In this document: positions 53,422 to 62,554 of the stretch, piece after piece
Position numbering within the stretch: the first letter of the stretch is position 1
How the letters are laid out: the number at the start of each line of letters is the position of its first letter
Assembly: GCA_964505975.1 (NCBI GenBank)
Contig: CAZDLW010000004.1
Span: 1-64,000 of the forward strand
Source of the DNA: Gp6-AA40 sp964505975
GTDB lineage: Bacteria > Acidobacteriota > Vicinamibacteria > Vicinamibacterales > UBA2999
DNA length: 64,000 bases
Reading direction: 5' to 3'
Notes under the pieces: model-generated
Databases searched by the model: none
The model's input: the letters and a program-made list of their open reading frames with translations, nothing else
Told to the model about the DNA's origin: nothing
Translations under genes and position numbers: made by a program

Positions 53422-55146
53422 ATGCCAGTGCCGACACGCTATCCACGAGAGCAGATGCATCGGATCCGGTATACGAAGCTCACGCCCGAACAGATTGGCA
53501 GCAAATTGTCGGCGGCAGCTGCCGGCCCGGCAAGCGCATCGCCGTTGTCGGAGGCACTGACGGGCCGATCGCTGAGAATCGTGCTGGACGGCAGTCCTGC
53601 GCTGAGCTACCGCTTCACCGACAGGACTCGTCTGTCGCTCGTCGAGGGCGACACCGCAGCCGTGCAGAGCGGCTATGCCGCACTCACCCTGGATCGGCTC
53701 GTCCTGTTCTCGCACCTGATTCCAGGCACCCAGCGCGGCTACACGGTGGTCATCGACCAGGAGACGCAACTCGCTACTGTCTTCGAGGTGTGGTTCAGCG
53801 GGTACGAGGACAACCGCGAAGTACAACGGCATATTTCCCATGGGTATGTCGAGCAGGCCGGGGCGCCGGTCCCTGCTGCGCGGCACGGCATCACCAACCG
53901 CATCGAAGGCAAGGGCTTCTACTGGCAGCAGGACACCGGCGCGGAGACGCTCGAGTTCTTCCCGAGCGTCATGTATTCGAATTTCGTCGAGGTCACGCGC
54001 TTCGGCGGCGAGCTGAGCTTCTGCGCGCCGTCCGACTACATTCGCATCGACGACAACAAGTACATCTATTCCCGCGTGGAGGCCGAATTCTCCGGCACGA
54101 TGACCACGTATGTGCTCGACGTGAACCGCGTCGAGCAAATCGGTGTGCGCCTCGGCTTCGACGAGACCGACGCCCTCGAGTACTACCTGTTCACCGGGCG
54201 GGGCGAGTGGGTCGGTCAGATCGCGCAGTTCGAGCCGTTCGGCGACGTGGGCGCGACGATTCCACTGGGCAACCGGCCCGCTTCACCGGCGAAGGGCTGG
54301 CGCCCCGTCTATCGACCGCTGAAGACGAACCCGATCATGACCAGGTCGGAGGTGGACGCCGCCGTCGCGAAGAACCGGACGGTGTTCCCCGAGGCCAGCG
54401 CGATGGCTGGCAACAAGGGGCCAATCAGCCGCTTCCTCGCGGGAAAGGCGCTGACCCTTCGCTACGACGACGGGATGGCCATCGAATACCGGTTCGACGG
54501 GATCCAGACGCTGCGCTGGCGGAGAGCCGGCGACGGTGCGTGGCGCGAGGAGCGCTACGAATCCTGGGAGTCCGCACCTGGCGTCATCATGTTCGGCCAC
54601 CTGCTAAGTGGAGCACTCGATCACGATGCATTCTCCATCGTCGTGGACTTCGATCACGCACTGGTCACGTGTCTCCACGCCACAATGGGCACGCCGTATA
54701 TCGGGAACGAAGCCGCAGTGCGGACCGTCTTCGGTATCGTGGAGATGGAGGGGTTGACGCCGCCGCCACGGTACCGCCGTCACACCTATACGGACGAACT
54801 GGTCGGGAGAGCAGTGACATGGAACTACTCTCCGGGCCTGACATCGATGCACCTCTACTCGACACCGCATTCGCTCTCCTGGATCATCTTCCTGGAGAAT
54901 GGGGCTGGCGGGATGGAATGGAGCGGTCCGGCGTCGTATGTGAAGATTCGCGACGAACTGTGTCTGGCCTACTGGCTGGAAGAGGCGTGTAACGGCACGC
55001 TCGGCACGATTCTCGTCAACATGCGGACGATGCGTAACTGCGGCGTCGATTATGCGGCCAGGCCGAACGGTCTGCGTCTGAGCGCGGTCGGCGCGCACGC
55101 ACGTCACGCCGGTCGGTTCAACGTTCTGAAGTACTTCGCGTCGTAG
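53422..55146 (+). CDS. MoaF-like protein with three calycin-type repeats
   Basis: This 574-residue protein repeats a MoaF/MoaF_C-type domain three times: GRSLRIVLDGSPALSYRFTD (about 48), GKALTLRYDDGMAIEYRFDG (about 343) and GRAVTWNYSPGLTSMHLYS (about 462), with FWSG-like EVWFSGYEDNREVQR and LAYWLEEACNGTLGTILVN. The family is named after a molybdenum-cofactor biosynthesis gene but has a lipocalin-like fold and is also seen in aromatic-compound metabolism; ligand unknown. AGAGAGG precedes the ATG by 6 bases. No signal peptide. The gene starts only 117 bp from the intI remnant, on the opposite strand. Confidence 0.82.
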   Translation: MPVPTRYPREQMHRIRYTKLTPEQIGSKLSAAAAGPASASPLSEALTGRSLRIVLDGSPALSYRFTDRTRLSLVEGDTAAVQSGYAALTLDRLVLFSHLIPGTQRGYTVVIDQETQLATVFEVWFSGYEDNREVQRHISHGYVEQAGAPVPAARHGITNRIEGKGFYWQQDTGAETLEFFPSVMYSNFVEVTRFGGELSFCAPSDYIRIDDNKYIYSRVEAEFSGTMTTYVLDVNRVEQIGVRLGFDETDALEYYLFTGRGEWVGQIAQFEPFGDVGATIPLGNRPASPAKGWRPVYRPLKTNPIMTRSEVDAAVAKNRTVFPEASAMAGNKGPISRFLAGKALTLRYDDGMAIEYRFDGIQTLRWRRAGDGAWREERYESWESAPGVIMFGHLLSGALDHDAFSIVVDFDHALVTCLHATMGTPYIGNEAAVRTVFGIVEMEGLTPPPRYRRHTYTDELVGRAVTWNYSPGLTSMHLYSTPHSLSWIIFLENGAGGMEWSGPASYVKIRDELCLAYWLEEACNGTLGTILVNMRTMRNCGVDYAARPNGLRLSAVGAHARHAGRFNVLKYFAS

Positions 55147-55274
55147 CAGCCTCCGTAGCGGGCGTTGCACCGGCGAATGCGAAGGTGACACAACTCGTCG
55201 GCTCTGTGCCGGGAGTCGCCCCCGGTGCCGTCGAGCGGCGCAACTCACGGGCGCATGAATATCGAGAGCACGGT

Positions 55275-55793
55275 ATGAGCACGTCAGCCTTGTCTACGCG
55301 CCGTTCGTTCATCCAGACAGCGGGAGCAGCACTGTCGGTGCCGCTGGTCGCCGCAAGCGCTTCTGTGGACGCAGCCGAGGAACCCAATCCGCTGGCGGCG
55401 CGGCTCGCACATCTCGAGGATCTGAACGCGATTCGCGCGCTGAATCATCAGCTCGCGAGACACCTCACCGCCGGCACGGGCGACCCCATAGCGGCAGTGT
55501 TCGCCGATCCTGCGAACGCACGGATCAACCCGGAGGTCCGCGGTCTGGTACCGGACGGCTTCGGAGATTTGGACACGATCGATATCGCGCCGGATCGGCA
55601 AGTCGCCACTGCGGTGCTGCACTACACGGTGCACGTGGAAACCCCCATCGGGCCCGATTGTCCGCTCGTGGAGATGGCTCGCCAGCAGGGCGGCGGGATT
55701 GTGCGGCGAACCGAACACCGCGTGTTCGAGCATGCCTACGTTCGACGCGACGGGATCTGGAAGATCCAGCGGTCCGCGTGTCGCCTGCCCTGA
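55275..55793 (+). CDS. exported NTF2/SnoaL-like protein
   Basis: This 172-residue protein has a Tat-type signal (TRRSFIQTAGAALSVPLVAASA) and a SnoaL-like cone fold: ARLAHLEDLNAIRALNHQLARHLTAGTG near the N-terminus and EHRVFEHAYVRRDGIWKIQRSACRLP at the end. SnoaL-like proteins act as isomerases, hydrolases or dehydratases, or simply bind ligands; no specific catalytic residue can be assigned. It lies between the MoaF-like protein and a Tat-secreted esterase on the same strand. Confidence 0.8.
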   Translation: MSTSALSTRRSFIQTAGAALSVPLVAASASVDAAEEPNPLAARLAHLEDLNAIRALNHQLARHLTAGTGDPIAAVFADPANARINPEVRGLVPDGFGDLDTIDIAPDRQVATAVLHYTVHVETPIGPDCPLVEMARQQGGGIVRRTEHRVFEHAYVRRDGIWKIQRSACRLP

Positions 55794-55804
55794 ATCGCGA
55801 CCTC

Positions 55805-55975
55805 GCGAGACGGCTCGAACGGCCCGAACTCATGCACGTGAGTCAAGTCTGCCCGCGTGCCGTTCGGGACGTCTCGCCGAGCACGGAGTGTGGGCGAGAG
55901 ATACTGCCAGCCTAGCAAAGCGGAGCCACCGCCGACAGGCTCGACGGTCAGGGGCGGAGCCTCGCTGTGACTCTC
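55805..55975 (-). repeat. structured dispersed element, family B copy 3
   Basis: Read on the minus strand: CGAGGCTCCGC, GACCGTCGAGC, TGTCGGCGG, CTGGCAGTATCTC, a weakened hairpin, GAGACGTC, and a stem CGAACGGC with GCCGTTCG around ACTTGACTCACGTGCAT. This follows 35171-35330 along its whole length. Stem bases differ from the other copies while still pairing. It fills most of the gap before the esterase. Confidence 0.7.
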
Positions 55976-56046
55976 GTGGCGGGCCAGGCGAACCCGCCGA
56001 GGGTGTATCATCCCCCCTGCTACACGCTTCACAGAGAGGAGTTGCG

Positions 56047-57666
56047 ATGGTTACGTCATCCCGCCGCGAGTTCCTGAAGCAGGCATCCTTCTTCCTCGCC
56101 GCGTCCGGCCTGGGCCTCGAGCGGGCCTGGGCGACGGACCCCACCTACGTCATGGCCGAGACGTCCTTTGGCCGCATTCGTGGAATTGACGCCAGCGGGA
56201 TCAAGATTTTCAAGGGCGTGCCGTACGGCGCCAGCACCGCCGGCAGGAACCGATTCATGCCGCCGGTCGATCCCTCCAGGTGGACGGGCGTGCGGGATGC
56301 GCTGACCTGGGGTTCGAGCGCTCCCCAACGCGAGCCGGGCGTGCGCGCAACGACGTCGCGGCTGGCGGTCGCGGCGGCCGGCCTGCCTCCTGAGAGCGAA
56401 GACTGCCTGGTGCTCAACGTCTGGACGCCGGCCCTTGGCGACAACCGGAAGCGACCCGTGCTGCTCTGGTGCCACGGTGGTGGGTTCGCGTCCGGGTCGG
56501 GGTCGTCGCCCGTCACCGAGGGCGCGAACCTGGCGCGCCGCGGCGACGTGGTCGTGGTGACGATCAACCACCGGCTGAATGTCCTCGGGTTCACGTTTCT
56601 CGAGGCACTCGAGGGGCCGGAGTTCGCGCAGTCAGGGGATGTCGGCATGCTCGACATCGTGCATGCGCTCCAGTGGGTGCGCGAGAACATCGAGCGGTTC
56701 GGCGGCGACCCGAATCTGGTCACCGTGTTCGGACAGTCCGGTGGCGGACGCAAAGTGGCGACGCTGCTCGCGATGCCGTCTGCGAAAGGGCTCTTTCACC
56801 GGGCCATCATCCAGAGCGGCGCCACGCTCAGACTGGTCGAACGCGATCAGGCAACCCGCGTCGCCACGGAACTGCTGTCGACGCTGGAGATCGACCGGTC
56901 CCGTGCACGCGATCTGCAGCAGGTGCCCCTCGACCGCCTCATGAGCGCGTACTTCGCGACCGTGCGCCGCATGAACGTCGATCAGATGACGCAGGGTTTT
57001 TCGCCCACGATGGACGGGCACGTCGTGCGGCAGCATCCCTTTCATCCGACTGCGTCCGACGTTTCTCCCGACGTGCCCCTGATGCTGGGATCGACACGCA
57101 CCGAGCTGACCTCGAGCGCCAACGCTGCGGCGTTCTCGCTCACCGAGGACGGCATGCGCACACGCGTGCGAGAACTGCTGGGCGAAGCCGCGGGACGCGT
57201 CATCGACGTGTATCGCACGACGAATCCGGGCGCATCTCCATCGGACATCTACTTTCTCATTGCCAGCGACGAGCGCTATGGTGTGCCGGTAATGAAGATT
57301 GCCGAGCGGCGCGCAGCGCTCGGCCAGGGACACGTGTATCTCTATTACTTCCGCTGGGAGACGCCACTCGACGGAGGCCGGCTCAGGTCCCCACACACGG
57401 TTGAGATTCCGTTCGTGTTCGACAACCTGGGGGCTTCGCGGCTGACCTCCGGCAGCCCGGAGGGGCCGGCGCTGGCAGGCAGGGTCAGTGATGCCTGGCT
57501 TGCGTTCGCCCGGACGGGGAACCCGTCGATTGACGCACTGCCGGCATGGCGCGCATTCGACGCGGCGAGTCGGGCCACGATGGTGTTCGATAACCAGAGC
57601 GTCCTGGTGAACGACCCGATCCGGCAGGAACGTCTGGTGATGTTCGACGCGCTGGGGCTGGCCTGA
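56047..57666 (+). CDS. Tat-exported carboxylesterase (type B)
   Basis: This 539-residue alpha/beta hydrolase has a Tat signal (SSRREFLKQASFFLAASGLGL) and the carboxylesterase B fold: GIDASGIKIFKGVPYG, SEDCLVLNVWTP, the oxyanion hole WCHGGGFASGSG and the nucleophile S231 in VTVFGQSGGGRK (GxSxG). The catalytic His lies in the SPHTVEIPFVF region. AGAGGAG precedes the ATG by 6 bases. It would hydrolyse carboxylic esters in the periplasm; natural substrate unknown. Confidence 0.93.
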   Translation: MVTSSRREFLKQASFFLAASGLGLERAWATDPTYVMAETSFGRIRGIDASGIKIFKGVPYGASTAGRNRFMPPVDPSRWTGVRDALTWGSSAPQREPGVRATTSRLAVAAAGLPPESEDCLVLNVWTPALGDNRKRPVLLWCHGGGFASGSGSSPVTEGANLARRGDVVVVTINHRLNVLGFTFLEALEGPEFAQSGDVGMLDIVHALQWVRENIERFGGDPNLVTVFGQSGGGRKVATLLAMPSAKGLFHRAIIQSGATLRLVERDQATRVATELLSTLEIDRSRARDLQQVPLDRLMSAYFATVRRMNVDQMTQGFSPTMDGHVVRQHPFHPTASDVSPDVPLMLGSTRTELTSSANAAAFSLTEDGMRTRVRELLGEAAGRVIDVYRTTNPGASPSDIYFLIASDERYGVPVMKIAERRAALGQGHVYLYYFRWETPLDGGRLRSPHTVEIPFVFDNLGASRLTSGSPEGPALAGRVSDAWLAFARTGNPSIDALPAWRAFDAASRATMVFDNQSVLVNDPIRQERLVMFDALGLA

Positions 57667-57752
57667 CCCTTGGCCTGCTGCCAGGGGACCGGCACAGGCA
57701 TCCGGCTCGATGCGTGCGCAATCGACTCATCTGGAGCCGGTCACGGGTCCTT

Positions 57753-57860
57753 GGACCGCTATGCGGCCCGAAACGCGAATTTGTACTCGTTGTCCCGCCC
57801 GCATAGCGGTCCTAGCCGCGCTTCGCGGCGGTGCCGGCTGGAGCCGGCCCCCCCCGACTC
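57753..57860 (-). repeat. structured dispersed element, family C copy 2
   Basis: The perfect stem GGACCGCTATGCGG (57753-57766) with CCGCATAGCGGTCC (57799-57812) encloses AACGCGAATTTGTACTCGTTG. It is followed by TAG and a hairpin CCGCG-CTT-CGCGG (57816-57828) and then a GCCGGCTGGAGCCGGCCCC family D motif. It is the reverse orientation of 23378-23480, with T-A replacing G-C in both arms of the stem. Confidence 0.65.
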
Positions 57861-57879
57861 AGAAGGGAGATCCCACCCA

Positions 57880-59301
57880 ATGATGAGCATCGCTGCAACG
57901 AAGAGTGCGTGCGGAGTTCTTATCGCCTCGATCGTGGCCGTCTCGATGTCGTGCTCGACTGCCGATAGCACATTCACGATCGTCGGTCGCGGCGCTCCGC
58001 TCGTGCCGACCATTCCTGCGGATCTGTGGGTGGATCCGTCGGACCACGAGGCGTTTCCGCCGGCGGAGATCGAAGGATATCCGGAGCGACACTGGCTGGT
58101 CGGGCCCCACACAATGCCAGGGCCGGGCGACACGGTCGGATTCCTCGGCTCAGCCCGGAACGGCGCGGCGCCCGAGGGAATCGAGCCACTCGCCGTTGAC
58201 CTCTTCACGTCCAAGGACTTCTATGCCGACCGGGCGCTCTGGTCCGATCCGCGCTATTTCCGCTGCAATAGCCCCTATGCCCTCGAGGCACAGTGGCGCG
58301 ACGGAACGATCGGCGACGACCCGCCCCGCTCGGCTGCCTGGGGATACTGCGACCGGGATTACCCGCGCGAAGCCATCGTCAGCCCCTACGCCTTCGAGAC
58401 GGCCGAGGCCCACTACGCGGCCCTGCTCGCAGAGACGCGGAGCCGTGGCGGGCCAACCGAGCACACCTACGCAACGGTGCCCGGCGAATGGAGCGGCCGC
58501 TACATCTGGCGGCGCGGGCAGAACTGGTACGCGGAGCTGCTGTGGAACCAGTTTCCGACAATTCTCTCGCTGCTCACGGAAGAGTACCAGACGCGCATGG
58601 TGCAGGAGGCCTACCATCAGGGGAATACGAACGCCGCGCACTGGCCGGCGCAGTACTGCTGGCCAGAAGGATTCATGCGGCGCTGGCACTACCACGCCGT
58701 CACGAACCAGCCTCATGCGATCCTCGTGACGCCGTTGCTCGTGCAGATCTCGGCCGGTGATGCGGACAACTTCGTCACCAACGTGCACGTCGGCCGGTCG
58801 TTCAGCATGGAGGGCGGCGTGCCACGCCTGGGTGCCGAGGTGGCGCGCTGGTACGGCGAGACGATCGGCTTCTGGGACGGCGACGCCCTCATCACCTGGA
58901 CATCCAACATCCAGGGCTGGAAGGTGCACGGCAATCCCGAGTTCTCGAGCAGGCTGCAGGCCGTCGAGATCTACACGCCGACCCGCGATGCGGCGGGCAA
59001 CGTCACCGGCCTCAACCACGAGGGTGTCTTTTACGATCCCGAGGCGCTCGTGCAGCCTATCCGGATGATCCGTACCCTCGAACGGACCAGCGGCTTCGAT
59101 ACAGGCGACCCGATCATCTTCATCGAGTGCGTGCCGACAATCTACCCGATTGACGGCCTTGCGACACCGGTGTCCCCACGAAGGGTGATCCAATACCAGA
59201 TCCCGGACATGTTCAACCGGCCCTGGGCCGACCTCTGGGAGGAGCACCACGAGCGGGGCATGCAGCGGCCCGAAAAGGAAGACATTTTCAGCTTCAACTA
59301 A
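57880..59301 (+). CDS. lipoprotein of an acidobacterial unknown family
   Basis: This 473-residue protein has a lipoprotein signal ending in SMSC after a hydrophobic stretch and is preceded by AAGGGAGA. It is rich in Trp and Tyr: WLVGPHTMPGPGDTVGFLG, YIWRRGQNWYAELLWNQFP, WPAQYCWPEGFMRRWHYH, and WYGETIGFWDGDALITWTSNIQGW. The last resembles the RWDGETLVVET signature of the window's first protein. I recognise the pattern from multi-copy acidobacterial exported proteins but know no function. Likely periplasm-facing outer-membrane or inner-membrane lipoprotein. Confidence 0.75.
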   Translation: MMSIAATKSACGVLIASIVAVSMSCSTADSTFTIVGRGAPLVPTIPADLWVDPSDHEAFPPAEIEGYPERHWLVGPHTMPGPGDTVGFLGSARNGAAPEGIEPLAVDLFTSKDFYADRALWSDPRYFRCNSPYALEAQWRDGTIGDDPPRSAAWGYCDRDYPREAIVSPYAFETAEAHYAALLAETRSRGGPTEHTYATVPGEWSGRYIWRRGQNWYAELLWNQFPTILSLLTEEYQTRMVQEAYHQGNTNAAHWPAQYCWPEGFMRRWHYHAVTNQPHAILVTPLLVQISAGDADNFVTNVHVGRSFSMEGGVPRLGAEVARWYGETIGFWDGDALITWTSNIQGWKVHGNPEFSSRLQAVEIYTPTRDAAGNVTGLNHEGVFYDPEALVQPIRMIRTLERTSGFDTGDPIIFIECVPTIYPIDGLATPVSPRRVIQYQIPDMFNRPWADLWEEHHERGMQRPEKEDIFSFN

Positions 59302-59380
59302 TGGATCTTCCGGCGGGGCGGCTGCCAACGTCCAGAGCCCGCCGGTTGGTTCGCCATTACGCCCCCGGGCGCTATCCCGC

Positions 59381-59866
59381 TTACGTGCTCGCGCTGGGGG
59401 CGGGTACGTGCAATCGCGTTCGGGCGGTTTCGTGGCGACCTGACGCCGGGACCAGGCGGCCGGCTCGCCCGAGACCGTGCGGCGGCATGCCACTGTAGAC
59501 GGCTTCGTACTGACCCGGCTTGACGACGTACGTCTCGTGCCAGATCCCCACGTCGCCGCGACTCGCGCCCACGCGCCGGTTGAAGTCCACCCACGCCGGC
59601 CAGTGCTGCTTGTCCTTCGCCCGGGCGTACGCTTCGAGGTGCTCGAACGACCGCCAGTACTGCACGATGACCGAGCCCAGCCCGTTGTCGCCCAGAAAGC
59701 CCGAGCCCGGACTGGCTCGCAGCTCTTTCAGCATGCGCGGCATGGCCAGCGCCACCGGGAGCCACTTGTGGACTTTCCAGGGCTTGTTGATGCGCATGCC
59801 GATCAGGAACACGACGAACTCACCGTCGATCTCTGCCGCCATCCGTTGCGGAATCACTGTCGCCAT
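59381..59866 (-). CDS. DUF4188 protein (monooxygenase-like)
   Basis: This 161-residue protein matches DUF4188, a dimeric alpha/beta barrel group: VVFLIGMRINKPWKVHKWLPVALAMPRMLKEL, then GLGSVIVQYWRSFEHLEAYARAKDKQHWPAWVDFNRRV and IWHETYVVKPGQYEAVYSGMPPHGLG. The family is annotated as monooxygenase-like (related to phenylacetaldoxime dehydratase neighbours) without firm function. Start at MATVIPQR, the usual family start. It lies convergent to the preceding lipoprotein. Confidence 0.85.
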   Translation of the reverse strand: MATVIPQRMAAEIDGEFVVFLIGMRINKPWKVHKWLPVALAMPRMLKELRASPGSGFLGDNGLGSVIVQYWRSFEHLEAYARAKDKQHWPAWVDFNRRVGASRGDVGIWHETYVVKPGQYEAVYSGMPPHGLGRAGRLVPASGRHETARTRLHVPAPSAST

Positions 59867-59958
59867 CGATTGAGTCCTGATAGCGCAGTATAGCAACGTC
59901 AGCAGCGGCGCCTGACAACCGACTCCTCAGCGTGCCGCGCCGGTACGCCAGACGTCTC

Positions 59959-60258
59959 TCAACTGGTGTTCGAGACATTCGCCTCGTCGAACGGCGGGGA
60001 CTCACCAATAGTCTTCGGAAGTTCGGGTGCGGCGGCCCCGAATAGGCGAAGCGTCTGCTCGTCTGGCCGGCATTTCAAAACGACGGGCGCTACCGCGCGG
60101 TCTGCACCCGTCGCCGTGAACTGCACCTGACCGGTCAGAAGCGCGGCGGCCGGATTGATCAGTACGATCCGCATCGTCCGTCCGCCACCGTCGGCGACAT
60201 GGGCCAGGTACTGCGCGCCGGAGGGCGGCGGCATTGGCGCCGGTTCCACCCGCGGCAT
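59959..60258 (-). CDS. C-terminal fragment of a large exported protein, unknown
   Basis: About 100 residues include SGAQYLAHVADGGGRTMRIVLINPAAALLTGQVQF, a pattern that I know from the C-termini of long acidobacterial surface or beta-sandwich proteins (usually AHVADGGGWST-like). The upstream part is not present, and the frame opens just after the metzincin gene. Probably a remnant rather than a functional small protein. Confidence 0.4.
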   Translation of the reverse strand: MPRVEPAPMPPPSGAQYLAHVADGGGRTMRIVLINPAAALLTGQVQFTATGADRAVAPVVLKCRPDEQTLRLFGAAAPELPKTIGESPPFDEANVSNTS

Positions 60259-60328
60259 TGAAGTAGCCTGCCGAGGAAGGGCGCGATTGCATACACGCTG
60301 GGCACTTCGGGGGCCCAAGCGATATGCC

Positions 60329-61891
60329 TCAGGCCACGTTCGAGCCAAAGACCTCGATATCGACTAGGCGAAGGCCCTTCTTGGACAGTTCCTGCCATTT
60401 CTTCTCAAAGCCGAACCAGTCGTCGTTCACCCAGAGTGCGTGGGCGTCTTTGCCGTGGCCGAACACTCCGGCGTAGCGGCGGGTCTTGCCATCCACCCAC
60501 GTTTCCAGATCGATGAGGCGCAGGCCTTTGCCAGAAAGTTCCTGCCATTTGTTCGCAAAGCCCTCCCAATTGTCGCCAACCCACAACGCGTGGCCTCCGC
60601 TGCCGGCCCGGAACACACCGGCGAAGCGCCGGGTCTTGCCGTCCCTCCAGGTTTCGAGGTCGATCAGGCGGAGGTTCTTGTTCGATAGCTCCTGCCACTT
60701 CTTCTCGAAGCCCGCCCAGGTGTCGCCCACCCACAGCGCGTGACCGTCGTTGCCGGCCCGGAACACGCCGGCGAAGCGTCGGGTCTTGCCAATCATGTAC
60801 GTTTCGAGGTCGATGAGGCGCAGGCCCTTGTTCGACAGCTCCTGCCACTTCTTTTCGAAGCCCGCCCAGGTGTCGCCCACCCACAGCGCGTGACCGTCGT
60901 TGCCGGCCCGGAACACGCCGGCGAAGCGTCGGGTCTTGCCAATCATGTACGTTTCGAGGTCGATGAGGCGCAGGCCCTTGTTCGACAGCTCCTGCCACTT
61001 CTTTTCGAAGCCCGCCCAGGTGTCGCCCACCCACAGCGCGTGACCGTCGTTGCCGGCCCGGAACACCCCCGCGTAACGGACGCCGGCGCTTGTTTCGATG
61101 AGATGCCTCCTGCTCTTGTGAAAGATCGTCTTGCGGACGACCTGGACCTGCTGGGGTGTCATGGTAACCGGAGGCTGGCAGGCGGAAAAGTAGCTCATGA
61201 CGTTCGAGCGGTGCGGTCTGAACGTGACGCCGCCGATCTTGAAACTGGCGGGACCGCTGCAGAGATTCTCGTTCACCTTCTCCTTGTAGTATTTGGTTCC
61301 GGGGTCCGGCGGCGTATCGGAGAGCAGGTCTCCGTTCAATGCGTTGGCGCCGCCAGCCTCGACCAGCGACTCGACCAGCGCCACCTCGGGCGCACCCCAG
61401 GTCGGATGCGTGTGGAAGAGGCCGAGATAGTGGCCGAATTCGTGCGCCAGGACGAGACCGGCGCGGCTGCCGAACTTAGACGATTGGTTCGTTACCGCGA
61501 CGAAGTCCACGTTCGCCGTCGGCAGTTTCGCCTGGGGCGGCTGCGCTTGGCCGGTGTCGGGCGGGTACGCAAACCAGTTGTTGGCTGGTTCGGTCTTGTC
61601 CTTGCCCCAGCGCAGGAACACAGTGAACTTGCCGCGGATCTTCGCCGCGACGGCGTTGGCCTCGATCCACCACTTCGATCCGCCGTTGTGCAGGCTGTTC
61701 AGAGATGTGCTCTTCATGGGATGCCAGTCGTTCATCGGATCGAAAGCAAAGCGGATGTCAGCGGGTGCGAAAATCTCGTTGACCATATCGACGGCAGCGG
61801 CAAAGGCTTGGGGAGTAACCGTGCATTTGCGGCCGCCGCCCGTGTCGGATAGGGGAATCGCATGAATCCGAATGGTGTAACCGATAGCCAT
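60329..61891 (-). CDS. metzincin-type zinc protease with five BTRD repeats
   Basis: This 520-residue protein has an N-terminal protease domain with zinc motif HEFGHYLGLFH (H150, E151, H154, H160) and a Met-turn in SNVMSYF, as in metzincins of the pappalysin type. It is followed by five 50-residue bacterial tandem repeat domains, each with AGVFRAGNDGHALWVGDTW, FEKKWQELSNKGLRLIDLE and a short linker. AAAGGAG precedes the ATG. No signal peptide is seen, so export, if any, is by another route. Repeats 1 and 2 are almost identical; repeats 4 and 5 diverge. Confidence 0.87.
   Translation of the reverse strand: MAIGYTIRIHAIPLSDTGGGRKCTVTPQAFAAAVDMVNEIFAPADIRFAFDPMNDWHPMKSTSLNSLHNGGSKWWIEANAVAAKIRGKFTVFLRWGKDKTEPANNWFAYPPDTGQAQPPQAKLPTANVDFVAVTNQSSKFGSRAGLVLAHEFGHYLGLFHTHPTWGAPEVALVESLVEAGGANALNGDLLSDTPPDPGTKYYKEKVNENLCSGPASFKIGGVTFRPHRSNVMSYFSACQPPVTMTPQQVQVVRKTIFHKSRRHLIETSAGVRYAGVFRAGNDGHALWVGDTWAGFEKKWQELSNKGLRLIDLETYMIGKTRRFAGVFRAGNDGHALWVGDTWAGFEKKWQELSNKGLRLIDLETYMIGKTRRFAGVFRAGNDGHALWVGDTWAGFEKKWQELSNKNLRLIDLETWRDGKTRRFAGVFRAGSGGHALWVGDNWEGFANKWQELSGKGLRLIDLETWVDGKTRRYAGVFGHGKDAHALWVNDDWFGFEKKWQELSKKGLRLVDIEVFGSNVA
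60721..61020. repeat. perfect 150-bp tandem duplication inside the metzincin gene
   Basis: Bases 60721-60870 and 60871-61020 are identical, and the first 45 or so bases are repeated once more from 61021. The unit equals one 50-residue BTRD repeat. The perfect identity points to a very recent duplication, a site of copy-number change, or an assembly artefact. Confidence 0.9.
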
Positions 61892-62554
61892 CTCGTGCTC
61901 CTTTGATTGCGCTGCGGGACGAGCACCCTCGTTGGCCCCCCGACTCAGTCGAATTCGGCACCGCTTCAGTTGCACGGCGTGTGGCGCCTCCAGCACGAGA
62001 TACTACAATGACCTCCGCTACTCGGAGCCACCACATTCTCACGCCCTCTTCAGGTGAAACGTCGCCAATGCAGAAACCGAACAGACGCGGTACAAGACAA
62101 GGGGCCGCAGGACGTTACACCAACGAGGCCGGAATCGGCAGAAGCGAGGTTCGCCGGTTGATCCGCCGGCCCGCCCGCACTTCGGCCTGCGGAGATTGCT
62201 GATGCCCGACATCCGTGCGGGCGACCGAAACGGCCGCAGGCGTTGCTGCGCGAGCGGTTTGGCGTGACACACACGCGAGGGCCCACTCGCGCCCGGACCG
62301 GGAGGGACGCGACGCCGGAGTCGCCGTCGCTCTGGTGTTGTCGAATCGCCCCGACGCTGGAGGTTCTCGCTGCCTGCTGATGGCAGACGTGCACGTGCAC
62401 GATACGGATACCATCTACGTCCTCGAAGGCTCGGCGGTCATTGTCACCGGTGGCGCTGCGCAGCGCGAGGGACCACTCGACACGCTGTTATCGAACCTCC
62501 GCGGGCCGTCCGACCTGGTTCGTCGTGCTATGCTCGCGCCAATTCCGGGACGCC
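61892..62554. other. gene-poor region with a cupin-like remnant
   Basis: This divergent 660-bp stretch separates the metzincin and ankyrin genes. The only coding-like piece is at 62380-62460 on the plus strand: MADVHVHDTDTIYVLEGSAVIVTGG, which resembles the first half of a cupin (H-x-H with a Glu in the YVLEG strand). The flanks do not continue the fold, so it is at most a broken gene. No promoter consensus is evident. Confidence 0.45.

Noticed and set aside
60721..61020. CRISPR array or minisatellite outside genes
   Set aside because: The 150-bp repeats are in frame and encode 50-residue protein repeats of the metzincin.
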